Shown here piece by piece: positions 17,188-24,352 of a stretch of DNA of 26,681 nt. Origin of the DNA: Acidobacteriota bacterium (GTDB lineage Bacteria > Acidobacteriota > Blastocatellia > RBC074); contig JAKEHZ010000042.1 of the NCBI GenBank assembly GCA_022614735.1, positions 1 to 26,681 on the forward strand. Reading direction: 5' to 3'. The translations under genes were made by a program, and so were the position numbers. Numbering within the stretch: the stretch's first letter is position 1; every line of letters starts with the position of its first letter. The notes below the pieces were generated by a model. The model saw only the letters and a program-made list of their open reading frames with translations, had not been told where the DNA came from and searched no databases.

Positions 17188-17204
17188 AGACCAAGGAGAA
17201 GGGG
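17188..17204 (+). promoter_or_regulatory. Predicted target of the crRNA-like RNA over the ribosome-binding site
   Basis: The plus-strand sequence AGACCAAGGAGAAGGGG matches spacer positions 1-17 (AGACCCAGTAGTAGGGG) at 14 positions. Mismatches fall at 6, 9 and 12. The match starts exactly at the handle-proximal end of the spacer and the preceding three bases are ATG (17185-17187), a plausible 5' PAM. The site covers the AAGGAG ribosome-binding site (17193-17198) of the 52-aa zinc-ribbon gene. Complementarity ends after position 17, as in CreA/CreR-like guides that repress without supporting full interference. Confidence 0.65.
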
Positions 17205-17205
17205 T

Positions 17206-17364
17206 ATGGGGTTAGAAATTATGAGTTGTGAACACTGTCAAGTTGTCGAAGATAATGAAATCGTCTGGGGATGTGGAAATCCTGTCCTCCTTTCGGACAT
17301 TAATATAACAGAAGTTATATGTCCAAATTGCCACGCTCAATTGCTGAGTGGGAATTTGTCCTAA
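17206..17364 (+). CDS. 52-aa zinc-ribbon protein, first gene of the cas operon
   Basis: A 52-residue protein starting MGLEIMSCEHC, with Cys8, Cys11, Cys23, Cys39 and Cys42 (CEHC ... WGCGNP ... CPNCHAQ). The two CxxC knuckles suggest a single zinc ribbon; Cys23 is an extra. AAGGAG lies 7 nt before the ATG at 17206; an upstream in-frame ATG at 17179 has no ribosome-binding site and falls across the predicted crRNA-like target. It is followed 63 bp later by cas6. I do not recognise the family. Because its ribosome-binding region is the predicted target of the adjacent crRNA-like RNA, it may be the regulated product of a CreTA-like pair, or simply the first gene of an autorepressed cas operon. 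Confidence 0.7.
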   Translation: MGLEIMSCEHCQVVEDNEIVWGCGNPVLLSDINITEVICPNCHAQLLSGNLS

Positions 17365-17427
17365 TAAACATTTCTCAGATCACGCGACTTTCTAAATACA
17401 GAGCCGCAAACAAAGGAGGTTTATAGC

Positions 17428-18021
17428 ATGGTTCACATCGAATTGAAATTCCCTGTCACTGGTACGACCCTGCCGTCCGATCACGGCTACGGCCTGTACG
17501 GGGCAATCTCGCGGATCATCCCCGAAGCACACGGCACTGATTGGCTGGCCATCGAAACCGTCCCGGGGGCGGCGCGTGGAGACGGCGTCACGCAACTCGA
17601 TCAACAAGCAAGGCTGAAAATCCGTATCCCGCAAGACCGCGTGTCGCTGATGCTAAAACTGGCCGGAAAAAGGCTTGAAGTAGATGGCCACGCGATTCGA
17701 TTGGGCGCGCCGCAAATCTTTTTGCTCAAACCGGCGACGACGCTCTACGCCCGCATTGTCACAATCAAAGGCTTTACCGAGCCGGAACCTTTTCTGGACG
17801 CGGTTTGCCGCAAGCTGGATGAGCTTGGTGTCAAAAGTGAACCGGTCGTTGGCGAACGTCGAGTCTTGAAAGTCGGCAATCATACTATTGTCGGCTTCGG
17901 ACTGACGGTTCACGAACTGAGTGAAGAAGGGTCGTTGATTTTGCAGGAACTCGGCATTGGCGGCAGGCGGCGTATGGGATGTGGGTTCTTCAATCCAATT
18001 TCCGAAAGGAATCAAAAATGA
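17428..18021 (+). CDS. cas6: CRISPR endoribonuclease Cas6, MYXAN (Cmx6) type
   Basis: A 197-aa pre-crRNA endonuclease. It cleaves the repeat RNA at the base of the stem and leaves the crRNA 5' handle. The N-terminus (VHIELKFPVTGTTLPSDHGY, then GLYGAISRIIPEAHG) with a conserved His in the SDHGYGLYGAISR region, and the C-terminal glycine-rich loop (GIGGRRRMGCGFF, residues about 177-189) are typical of the Cmx6 family of dev-like type I systems. An AAAGGAGG lies about 9 nt before the ATG. Its stop overlaps the cas3 start in ATGA. It should also process the crRNA-like RNA encoded just upstream. Confidence 0.88.
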   Translation: MVHIELKFPVTGTTLPSDHGYGLYGAISRIIPEAHGTDWLAIETVPGAARGDGVTQLDQQARLKIRIPQDRVSLMLKLAGKRLEVDGHAIRLGAPQIFLLKPATTLYARIVTIKGFTEPEPFLDAVCRKLDELGVKSEPVVGERRVLKVGNHTIVGFGLTVHELSEEGSLILQELGIGGRRRMGCGFFNPISERNQK

Positions 18022-20495
18022 CGAAGCCCAAACACTTGCTCGCTAAATCATACGACCAGTCGAAGCACGGAGCCATTCCGCCTGATTATGCCCTGCTGTT
18101 ACAACACAGCCGCGATGTAGCGGAGGCATGCAGAGCATTGGCTGCTTCGTCAGGGAAGGTTGCGCTATCCTGCGTTAACCTCGGCCTGGAAACATTTGAT
18201 CGTTTTGGTCGCGCACTCACTGCTAATGGCTGGATTCAGGATTTGGGCAAAGCTAGTAGCCACTTTCAGGCGATGGTGTCGGGTCAATCCGAAATTACGC
18301 AGTTACTGCGCCACGAAACAATTTCCGGATTACTGATTTGGTTCGACTCGAAATTGCGTGATTGGCTTGAACCTCTGTCCGAAACGCTCCTGTTTTCGCT
18401 CTGGGGGGCGATGGGGCATCACCGCAAATTTGATGAGCAGACAGTCCCGAACCAGGTCGGAAGTCTTGTTGTCCATGTCTCTCACGACGACTTCACTGCC
18501 ATTCTCAAGGAGATGAGCAACGATCTTGAACTAGGTGTGCCTCCACGCTTTGAGCGTGATTTGGTCATCGTAAGATCGCATCGGGATTCGGGAGATATGA
18601 CGGCGCTTGAAGACCTCCGCGATTTGCAAGATGAATTTCTTGATTGTGAGACGCAGTTTGCCGATGAAGACAAACAGCGAATGCTGGCGCTAGTCAAAGG
18701 CTTCGGTATTGCGGCGGATGTCGCGGCTAGCGCAATCGCGGCACGAGGTCAGTGGTCAAGTAGTTACTCTCTCTCAAAGTTCGTCGAAGAAAGCCTGGCG
18801 GTTGGACTAATCGCAGACGACTTATCGAAGCTTATCAGCAGTTGGGCATGGGCGAAGTCATCGGAGAAGCGTAGCGATGGCGGCGCAAATTCATTGCCTC
18901 CTGGATTTGTCTTCCGAGATTTCCAAAATGAGGTCGCCGCCTCAGGCTCTTATCTAACACTGGCGCAAGCTGGGTGTGGATCGGGTAAAAGCCTGGGTGC
19001 ATATCTGTGGGCTCGCTGGTGGTGTGAAAAGTTTGCGGCTGAAGGCCGGGCAAATTTCCGCCTATTTTTCTGCCTGCCCACGACTGGCACAACCACCGAG
19101 CATTTCAAAGACTACGCGCTCGAGTCTGGGCTCGATGCCGAGTTGATAAGTCTGACACACTCGCGCTCTAGCGTGGATTTAAAGTCGATGGCCGAAACTG
19201 CACCGCAGGAAGAGGCTAGCGATTCAGAGACGGACACAGCCAAACAAGCCCAAGCCGCGCTGAACGCCGAACGTGAAAAGATTGAATCGCTGGCGCTGTG
19301 GAGCACGCCGTTGGTCGTCACCACTTCAGATACTATTCTTGGATTGATGTCGAACGCGCGGCGGGCGATCTACAGCTTGCCCGCGATTGTGAACAGTGTG
19401 ATTGTGTTCGATGAAATTCATGCCTTCGATGACCAGATGTTTGGACACCTGCTGGTCTTCTTGAAAAACTTCCCACGCTTGCCCGTGCTGCTGATGACAG
19501 CTTCATTGCCTGAAGCACGCAGGCGCGCGATTGAGTGTGTTCGCCCTGATTTGAAGCCGATTCCAGGCCCGCCGGAATTTGAATTGCTCAAACGTTACCT
19601 AATTGATGACTCGGAAACTGAAGAGGAGGTATGGCGAGACGTCGATAAACGGCTGCGCAGCAATGAGAAGGTATTGTGGGTGCGGAATCGCGTAGAGTGG
19701 GCTAACGAAACCTATCGTGAATGCCTCAGGCGGTTCCGCGAGCAGGTTCCCGACGTCTCAATCAATGTTTACCACTCGCGTTTTCGCTACAAAGATCGCA
19801 GCGTTCGGCATCGCCGTGTGATTGACGATTTTAAGACCGACGGCAAGGCAGCGATTCTCGTGGCGACGCAGGTCGCCGAGATGTCGCTGGATTTATCGGC
19901 CGATCAGTTAATCACTGACATCGCGCCGGTTCCGGCGTTGATTCAGCGGATGGGGCGGCTCAACCGCAAAGCCGAACCGAACCCAAACAGTCCTCCGCCT
20001 GCCAAACCAGCATTGATTCGCGCGCTGCCAGAAAGTGAGCCTAACGTTTGTCTACCCTACGACAAGGAGGAGATTGAGATTGCAGCACAGTGGGTTGGCG
20101 CTTTGAAAGAAATGAACAGGCCACTCAGCCAACGCGACTTGGCCGATGCTTTCGCCCGATTCAACAACGCAGCAGAATACGATATCGCCAAAGCCGAAGA
20201 GCGCGCAAGCTTCTTTGCTGGCTTATGGCGCACGCGACCGGGGAAGACACGCGGCGACGGTTACACGATCAACGTCATTCTCGAAGCCGATCTCAAAGTA
20301 TGCGACGAATTCGACAAATATGGTGATCCTTCGCGCAATTGGCTGCGCCAGCACGAAGTTTCCATCCCAATCAAAGAGGACGCATTGCGCTGGCCGCGGG
20401 TGGGAGGTTTGCGCGTCGCGCCAAGTAGCCAAGTGGCTTACGACTTTAACGACAGAACAAGGGAGGGCACGGGAGCAAGATGGCTAAAGAAATAA
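18018..20495 (+). CDS. cas3: CRISPR-associated HD-helicase/nuclease Cas3
   Basis: An 825-aa fusion of an N-terminal HD nuclease (about 1-240) and an SF2 helicase, recruited by Cascade to degrade target DNA. HD landmarks are H30 (QHSRD), the DLGK motif at 75-78, H99 (RHE), H134/H135 (GHH) and D234 (AAD). The residue before D75, normally the metal-binding His of the HD pair, is Gln74. Helicase motifs are AGCGSGKS (318-325), DEIH (465-468), TAS (about 494-496) and QRMGRLNR (643-650), all intact. The ATG at 18018 is chosen because GAAAGGA precedes it and it overlaps the cas6 stop by 4 nt. Its end overlaps cas8 by 16 nt, indicating translational coupling. Confidence 0.93.
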   Translation: MTKPKHLLAKSYDQSKHGAIPPDYALLLQHSRDVAEACRALAASSGKVALSCVNLGLETFDRFGRALTANGWIQDLGKASSHFQAMVSGQSEITQLLRHETISGLLIWFDSKLRDWLEPLSETLLFSLWGAMGHHRKFDEQTVPNQVGSLVVHVSHDDFTAILKEMSNDLELGVPPRFERDLVIVRSHRDSGDMTALEDLRDLQDEFLDCETQFADEDKQRMLALVKGFGIAADVAASAIAARGQWSSSYSLSKFVEESLAVGLIADDLSKLISSWAWAKSSEKRSDGGANSLPPGFVFRDFQNEVAASGSYLTLAQAGCGSGKSLGAYLWARWWCEKFAAEGRANFRLFFCLPTTGTTTEHFKDYALESGLDAELISLTHSRSSVDLKSMAETAPQEEASDSETDTAKQAQAALNAEREKIESLALWSTPLVVTTSDTILGLMSNARRAIYSLPAIVNSVIVFDEIHAFDDQMFGHLLVFLKNFPRLPVLLMTASLPEARRRAIECVRPDLKPIPGPPEFELLKRYLIDDSETEEEVWRDVDKRLRSNEKVLWVRNRVEWANETYRECLRRFREQVPDVSINVYHSRFRYKDRSVRHRRVIDDFKTDGKAAILVATQVAEMSLDLSADQLITDIAPVPALIQRMGRLNRKAEPNPNSPPPAKPALIRALPESEPNVCLPYDKEEIEIAAQWVGALKEMNRPLSQRDLADAFARFNNAAEYDIAKAEERASFFAGLWRTRPGKTRGDGYTINVILEADLKVCDEFDKYGDPSRNWLRQHEVSIPIKEDALRWPRVGGLRVAPSSQVAYDFNDRTREGTGARWLKK

Positions 20496-22012
20496 TTTAT
20501 CGTCTGAGCAATCCAGGTTACACGATCTACCATCGCGCCGCGCTCGGCGGCTTGGCCGCGACAGTGCGAGCTTGGGGGACGAACAGACCCGAAGGCGTTG
20601 AAGCCGAACTGCAGCGTGATTTCGTTCGGCTGGCCTGGAACGATGACTTGCCGGATCAAGAGGCATTGCGGCGCATTCTTGCGGCGTCGTTCAGGCTGAC
20701 CGATGACAAAATGATTGAATTGCCGGGGCAGGGCATCCGCGCGGATCAGGCCGACCTGCGGCTGGCGATACACAACGGCATCTGCGGAACATTTTTACAG
20801 CACAACAAGATGCGTCCGGGCGAAAAGGAACCGCGCCGCGTGGAAGTGAGATCAGCCGACGACGAAGTCGGCGAGATGTTTACCTACAAAGCCGTCAACA
20901 GCTTCGCGCATCAGAAGGCGCAAGGCACGGGTCTACTGGAAGATAAGCTCAAAGGCAATTGGCCGGAATTCGCTTCGATTCCACAATCCGTTGTGCCGGG
21001 CGCGATGAGCGGCGCGCTGGAACTTGAGGCTTCACCGGAAGAGGTGATCTTGCTGCTATTCCTGACGGTTGGTTGCGCGATCTTTCTGCTGCGCCCGCGA
21101 ACATATCAGGACAAAGCGCAATACTGCGTTGTCGTGCCTGATATTATTGACCTGCAAGCTTACGCTCGCGCCATTCAGCGCATTGCCACAGCAGGGACGA
21201 CGATCAAGCGATTCAGTAACACCTATCTCGGCCGGGTAGTGGGCGGAGCGGAGGAGGCTGCCTTACGGTTCTTGATTGATCTTCACGCAGGTGATCTCAC
21301 CAGCGAACGCAGTGTAACAGGTTGCCTGGCCGTTGCGATGGGCAAAGTGTCCTGGGACGCGAATCAGATCAATCGCAGTTTCATCGTCAAACTCAAGGGC
21401 GAATACCCGGAACTTGGCATCTTTCAAGCTGCCAATCAGTATCTCGGCAAAACCAGGATCATCAAGTCAAAAAAAGGCGAAGGCTATGCAATTCCGGCCA
21501 GCCCTGTGCCGGAACTAGTGGCTGCCAATCTCGCTGCTGAGCGGCACTGGTGTGCCAATTTCAAGTCACTGGTCGGTGACAAGAAGGATTTTGAACGAAT
21601 GAAATTTTCACAAGGAGGTCTAAGAGCAATGAAAAAAGCAATCAAGGATGCGGACGATCAAGCGATCATCCGCTCTTTTCAAGAGGCATGGAAAAGAACG
21701 ATGGCGGCGCTAGGCGAACGCGCCCGGCGCGATGGATTAGACTTTGGCAGGCTGATTGAGGTGGAAAGAGAGCGTACGCGCAACGCCATCCTGCGAACCA
21801 AAACTGCCGAAGCGTTGGCTTCTTGGTTTTTACGGTTCTGCGCCGATGCGACCAAAGGCGCGGCTCTCGCAGCGATCCGCGAAGATGCTCAACGCATTCA
21901 AAAGTTCATCTTCAATCAACGCAACTTTGACCGTTTCCAAAACCTTTGTCTCTTCGCGCTGGTCAGCTACGCGAGCGACGAATCCAATTCAGCGAATGGA
22001 GGTAATCAATAG
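20480..22012 (+). CDS. cas8: Cascade large subunit Cas8 (Cas8a1/Cmx1, DevT-like)
   Basis: A 510-aa protein in the position of the Cascade large subunit, which in type I complexes reads the PAM and recruits Cas3. Its opening (IIYRLSNPGYTIYHRAALGG) and overall size fit the MYXAN Cmx1/DevT family; the assignment rests on this resemblance and on gene order cas6-cas3-[this]-cas7-cas5. The central part holds mixed alpha/beta sequence including a hydrophobic helix near residues 190-205. The last 127 residues are strongly helical and contain an internal start for a separate Cas11 product. It starts within the end of cas3, and its TAG is 2 bp from the cas7 ATG. Confidence 0.8.
   Translation: MAKEIIYRLSNPGYTIYHRAALGGLAATVRAWGTNRPEGVEAELQRDFVRLAWNDDLPDQEALRRILAASFRLTDDKMIELPGQGIRADQADLRLAIHNGICGTFLQHNKMRPGEKEPRRVEVRSADDEVGEMFTYKAVNSFAHQKAQGTGLLEDKLKGNWPEFASIPQSVVPGAMSGALELEASPEEVILLLFLTVGCAIFLLRPRTYQDKAQYCVVVPDIIDLQAYARAIQRIATAGTTIKRFSNTYLGRVVGGAEEAALRFLIDLHAGDLTSERSVTGCLAVAMGKVSWDANQINRSFIVKLKGEYPELGIFQAANQYLGKTRIIKSKKGEGYAIPASPVPELVAANLAAERHWCANFKSLVGDKKDFERMKFSQGGLRAMKKAIKDADDQAIIRSFQEAWKRTMAALGERARRDGLDFGRLIEVERERTRNAILRTKTAEALASWFLRFCADATKGAALAAIREDAQRIQKFIFNQRNFDRFQNLCLFALVSYASDESNSANGGNQ
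21629..22012 (+). CDS. cas11: Internal in-frame start producing Cas11 small subunit
   Basis: Inside cas8, AAGGAGG (21612-21618) is followed 10 nt later by an ATG (21629) in the same reading frame, at cas8 codon 384. Translation from it gives a 127-aa, mainly helical protein beginning MKKAIKDADDQ and ending with the cas8 C-terminus. Internal translation of the small subunit Cas11 from the 3' end of cas8 is known in types I-B, I-C and I-D, and the size is right for Cas11. The strength of this Shine-Dalgarno within a coding region is the main evidence. Confidence 0.7.
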   Translation: MKKAIKDADDQAIIRSFQEAWKRTMAALGERARRDGLDFGRLIEVERERTRNAILRTKTAEALASWFLRFCADATKGAALAAIREDAQRIQKFIFNQRNFDRFQNLCLFALVSYASDESNSANGGNQ

Positions 22013-22014
22013 TT

Positions 22015-22977
22015 ATGGCTACGAACTACATTTACGGAACGATTCTTACAAGTGAAGCTGTTGCAGCCAACAATCGCGGCGACAACATAGGCAATACGAC
22101 GACTTTGCAGAAGGTTTTTCATCAGGACGACCTCCACACGAGCGTCTCGGCGGAATCGATTCGCTTTGCTGTTCGCTACCGGTTCCAACTCGAAGGTCTG
22201 AGCGTTAACCGATCTTATGATTCGGATGCTGGCAAGCTTTATTTCGAGGACGAGAAGCGCGCTAAGTGGAATCCCAATGACGAGGTTTTTATTGACGACG
22301 ACTTGATGGGGTTTATGGATGCCGCTGCCGCGCAACAGGAGCGCGAGGAAGAAGAAGGTGAAACCGAGGAAGTCGCGCCCAAGAAGAGGACCAGAGCGAA
22401 AGGCAAGACGACAAAGCGGCAAAGCCCATTGGCTATTGGTCGCGCTGTTTCATTGCGTCCGTATCGCGGTGAGCTTTCGTTCAACGCTGTCAGCGGAGAG
22501 AAGGAGAAAGGCAAGCTGTCGCTTTACAACGCTGAGATGCACACGACGGAATATCAGTACAGCTTCGGACTCAATCTGAACGATGTCGTTAAAAAAGAGA
22601 ACATCGGCCACCTGATTGACGCCATCGTTGATCCGCCACCAGTAGCAGGCAATCACTCGCGGTTCGCTTACGACTTCTCTCCTTCTTCGGTTGTGCTGCG
22701 AGTCACCAATGCGCATTCGTCGAAGATTCAGAACTGTTTTGAGCATAATGAAGAGACTCGCGGCTACACGGTCGCGCGTTTGATTCATCGCGTGGAGAGC
22801 GGCGATATCCCGGCGGGCGAATTGATAATCGGCGGCGAACTGGCGACAACTGAAGAAGGCAAGAAACTGGCGCAACTCGGCGCAACCGTACTGCCGGGAG
22901 TTAAAGCCGCTGCCGATGAAGCGCGCAAACGGATCATTGATCTCGGCGGCGATTTTGCTGCTGTTCAAGCCAAGTGA
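22015..22977 (+). CDS. cas7: Cascade backbone subunit Cas7 (DevR-like)
   Basis: A 320-aa protein of the DevR/Cas7 family that polymerises along the crRNA to form the Cascade backbone. Family-like segments include the N-terminal YIYGTILTSEAVAANNRGDN, the SAESIRFAVRYRF region and the YSFGLNLNDV region near residue 185. Residues 103-136 form an unusual charged insertion, an acidic run (EREEEEGETEE) followed by a basic run (PKKRTRAKGKTTKR), that looks disordered. GGAGGT lies about 10 nt before the ATG. It is followed by cas5 after 22 bp. Confidence 0.9.
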   Translation: MATNYIYGTILTSEAVAANNRGDNIGNTTTLQKVFHQDDLHTSVSAESIRFAVRYRFQLEGLSVNRSYDSDAGKLYFEDEKRAKWNPNDEVFIDDDLMGFMDAAAAQQEREEEEGETEEVAPKKRTRAKGKTTKRQSPLAIGRAVSLRPYRGELSFNAVSGEKEKGKLSLYNAEMHTTEYQYSFGLNLNDVVKKENIGHLIDAIVDPPPVAGNHSRFAYDFSPSSVVLRVTNAHSSKIQNCFEHNEETRGYTVARLIHRVESGDIPAGELIIGGELATTEEGKKLAQLGATVLPGVKAAADEARKRIIDLGGDFAAVQAK

Positions 22978-22999
22978 CTGCCGAAGGAGGAACGCAGCC

Positions 23000-23644
23000 G
23001 TGATCACACTTCACATCGAAGTCCCCTACGCCAGCTTTCGCAAATCGTACGCGCGGTCGTTTGCCGAAAGCTATCCATTGCCTCCGCCAGCGACGGTTTA
23101 CGGAATGCTGCTCTCGCTAGTCGGCGAAAAATTCAGGAGCAAGCACGAGGGGGTACGCTTGGCGTTCGCCTACAAGCGCCTCCCGCAAATCGCCACAACG
23201 CTGCGGAAACTGAGCCGCTACAAGTACGGCGTGCCTGCCAAGCAATCGAAGCTGGGTAATGCGCCTGACTTTATCGAAACACTCTGCGACATCGAATTTC
23301 TTTGCTGGGTTGATTCCTCGAAGGAAAAGCAGGATGCCGACACGCTCGAAGCTCGCATTGTCACAGCCATCCAAAGACCAGACAAAGTGGACCGTTATGG
23401 CCTGCTTTGCCTGGGGTTGAGCGATGACGCAGTTAATGATGTGAGCCTGTGTCGCAACGTTGAAGACCAATGGCATCGGCTACTGCCCAGCATTGGTGGC
23501 TCAATTGAACTGCCGATTTGGGTAGATCACGTTGGTTCGGCAAAGACACGCTGGAATCGTTATCGGTTGGAGTCTGAGGCTGCAAGTCTTAATACAAATC
23601 CGGGTAACGACGACTGGGAGTGGACTGAGATCATCGCTCCATAG
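23000..23644 (+). CDS. cas5: Cascade subunit Cas5 (DevS-like)
   Basis: A 214-aa RAMP-fold protein that binds the crRNA 5' handle. The N-terminal strand and following loop (ITLHIEVPYASFRKSYARSF, then AESYPLPPPATVYGMLLSLVGE) are the Cas5 signature, with the PPPATVYGML segment especially typical. The start is a GTG at 23000, supported by AAGGAGG about 9 nt upstream. Its stop codon abuts directly the stop of the convergent vapC gene, with no base between. This ends the interference-module operon. Confidence 0.88.
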   Translation: MITLHIEVPYASFRKSYARSFAESYPLPPPATVYGMLLSLVGEKFRSKHEGVRLAFAYKRLPQIATTLRKLSRYKYGVPAKQSKLGNAPDFIETLCDIEFLCWVDSSKEKQDADTLEARIVTAIQRPDKVDRYGLLCLGLSDDAVNDVSLCRNVEDQWHRLLPSIGGSIELPIWVDHVGSAKTRWNRYRLESEAASLNTNPGNDDWEWTEIIAP

Positions 23645-24031
23645 TCACCAGATGATTCGCACAGAGTAAGCCGCAAACGCCGGATCGGCGCTGACCAGCA
23701 GAAAGTTTTCAGTAATTGCCTGAGTGATCAGCAGGCGGTCGAATGGGTCTTTGTGGTGAGAAGGCAATTGGCTGAGAGCGTAGATGTGGACAGGCTCTAT
23801 CGGCAGCAGTCGGAGTCCGTTGATTCTCTGTTGATCTTCGATCAGTTGCGACAGCGGCAGGTTGAAATGCAGTTTGCCCAACTGCATTTTGAGCTGCATC
23901 TCCCAGAGGCTGGCGATGCTCAGCAACAGTTGGTTTTGCGGATCCTGCATTACGGCGAGCGCAAGGGCTGAAAGGCTGGCTTTTTGAATTGTCCACCAGA
24001 TAAAGGTGTGGGTATCGAGAAGTAGTTTCAT
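23645..24031 (-). CDS. vapC: PIN-domain ribonuclease toxin (VapC type)
   Basis: A 128-aa PIN-fold nuclease, predicted to cleave RNA when free of its antitoxin. Acidic active-site residues are visible at Asp6 (LLDTHTFIWW), Glu44 (SLWEM), Asp95/Asp98 (HKDPFDRLL) and Asp116 (SADPAF), the usual order for this family. The start overlaps the stop of the antitoxin gene by 4 nt. The pair sits in opposite orientation between cas5 and cas4-cas1, with its 3' end abutting cas5. Confidence 0.92.
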   Translation of the reverse strand: MKLLLDTHTFIWWTIQKASLSALALAVMQDPQNQLLLSIASLWEMQLKMQLGKLHFNLPLSQLIEDQQRINGLRLLPIEPVHIYALSQLPSHHKDPFDRLLITQAITENFLLVSADPAFAAYSVRIIW

Positions 24032-24264
24032 ACGCGCCCAGCCCAGAATTCATCGGGCAGTGGTTCGTCGAAATCTTCACTCACCCAGCCTTGCCCATCG
24101 TGCAGACCGGCGATTCGTTGTTCGGATTGCTGGGGGATGGGCGACAGGCGAGCTAACGCTTTGCCATTGACTTCGATCACGATTTCGTCGCCGCCTGCGA
24201 TCAGCGCCAGCAGGTCTGCAATAGTCGGAGGCAACTGTTTGATATCCATACTTCTGGTTTGCAT
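24028..24264 (-). CDS. vapB: Antitoxin of the Phd/YefM-VapB kind
   Basis: A 78-aa protein upstream of, and overlapping, vapC. The N-terminal part (MDIKQLPPTIADLLALIAGG, then DEIVIEVNGKALARLSPI) fits the Phd/YefM DNA-binding fold. The C-terminal acidic tail (SEDFDEPLPDEFWAGRV) is the usual toxin-wrapping segment. It should neutralise VapC and autorepress the pair. An alternative start at the second ATG (24249) would give 73 aa. The 88 bp up to cas4-cas1 must hold both divergent promoters. Confidence 0.85.
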   Translation of the reverse strand: MQTRSMDIKQLPPTIADLLALIAGGDEIVIEVNGKALARLSPIPQQSEQRIAGLHDGQGWVSEDFDEPLPDEFWAGRV

Positions 24265-24352
24265 AGCGGCATTTTAGCCCAGTTCTCCATGAGCGGGCAA
24301 TCTGGCAGTCGACGGTTTCCGCTCCTTTCATCGGCCTTCGGGAGGATCAGAG

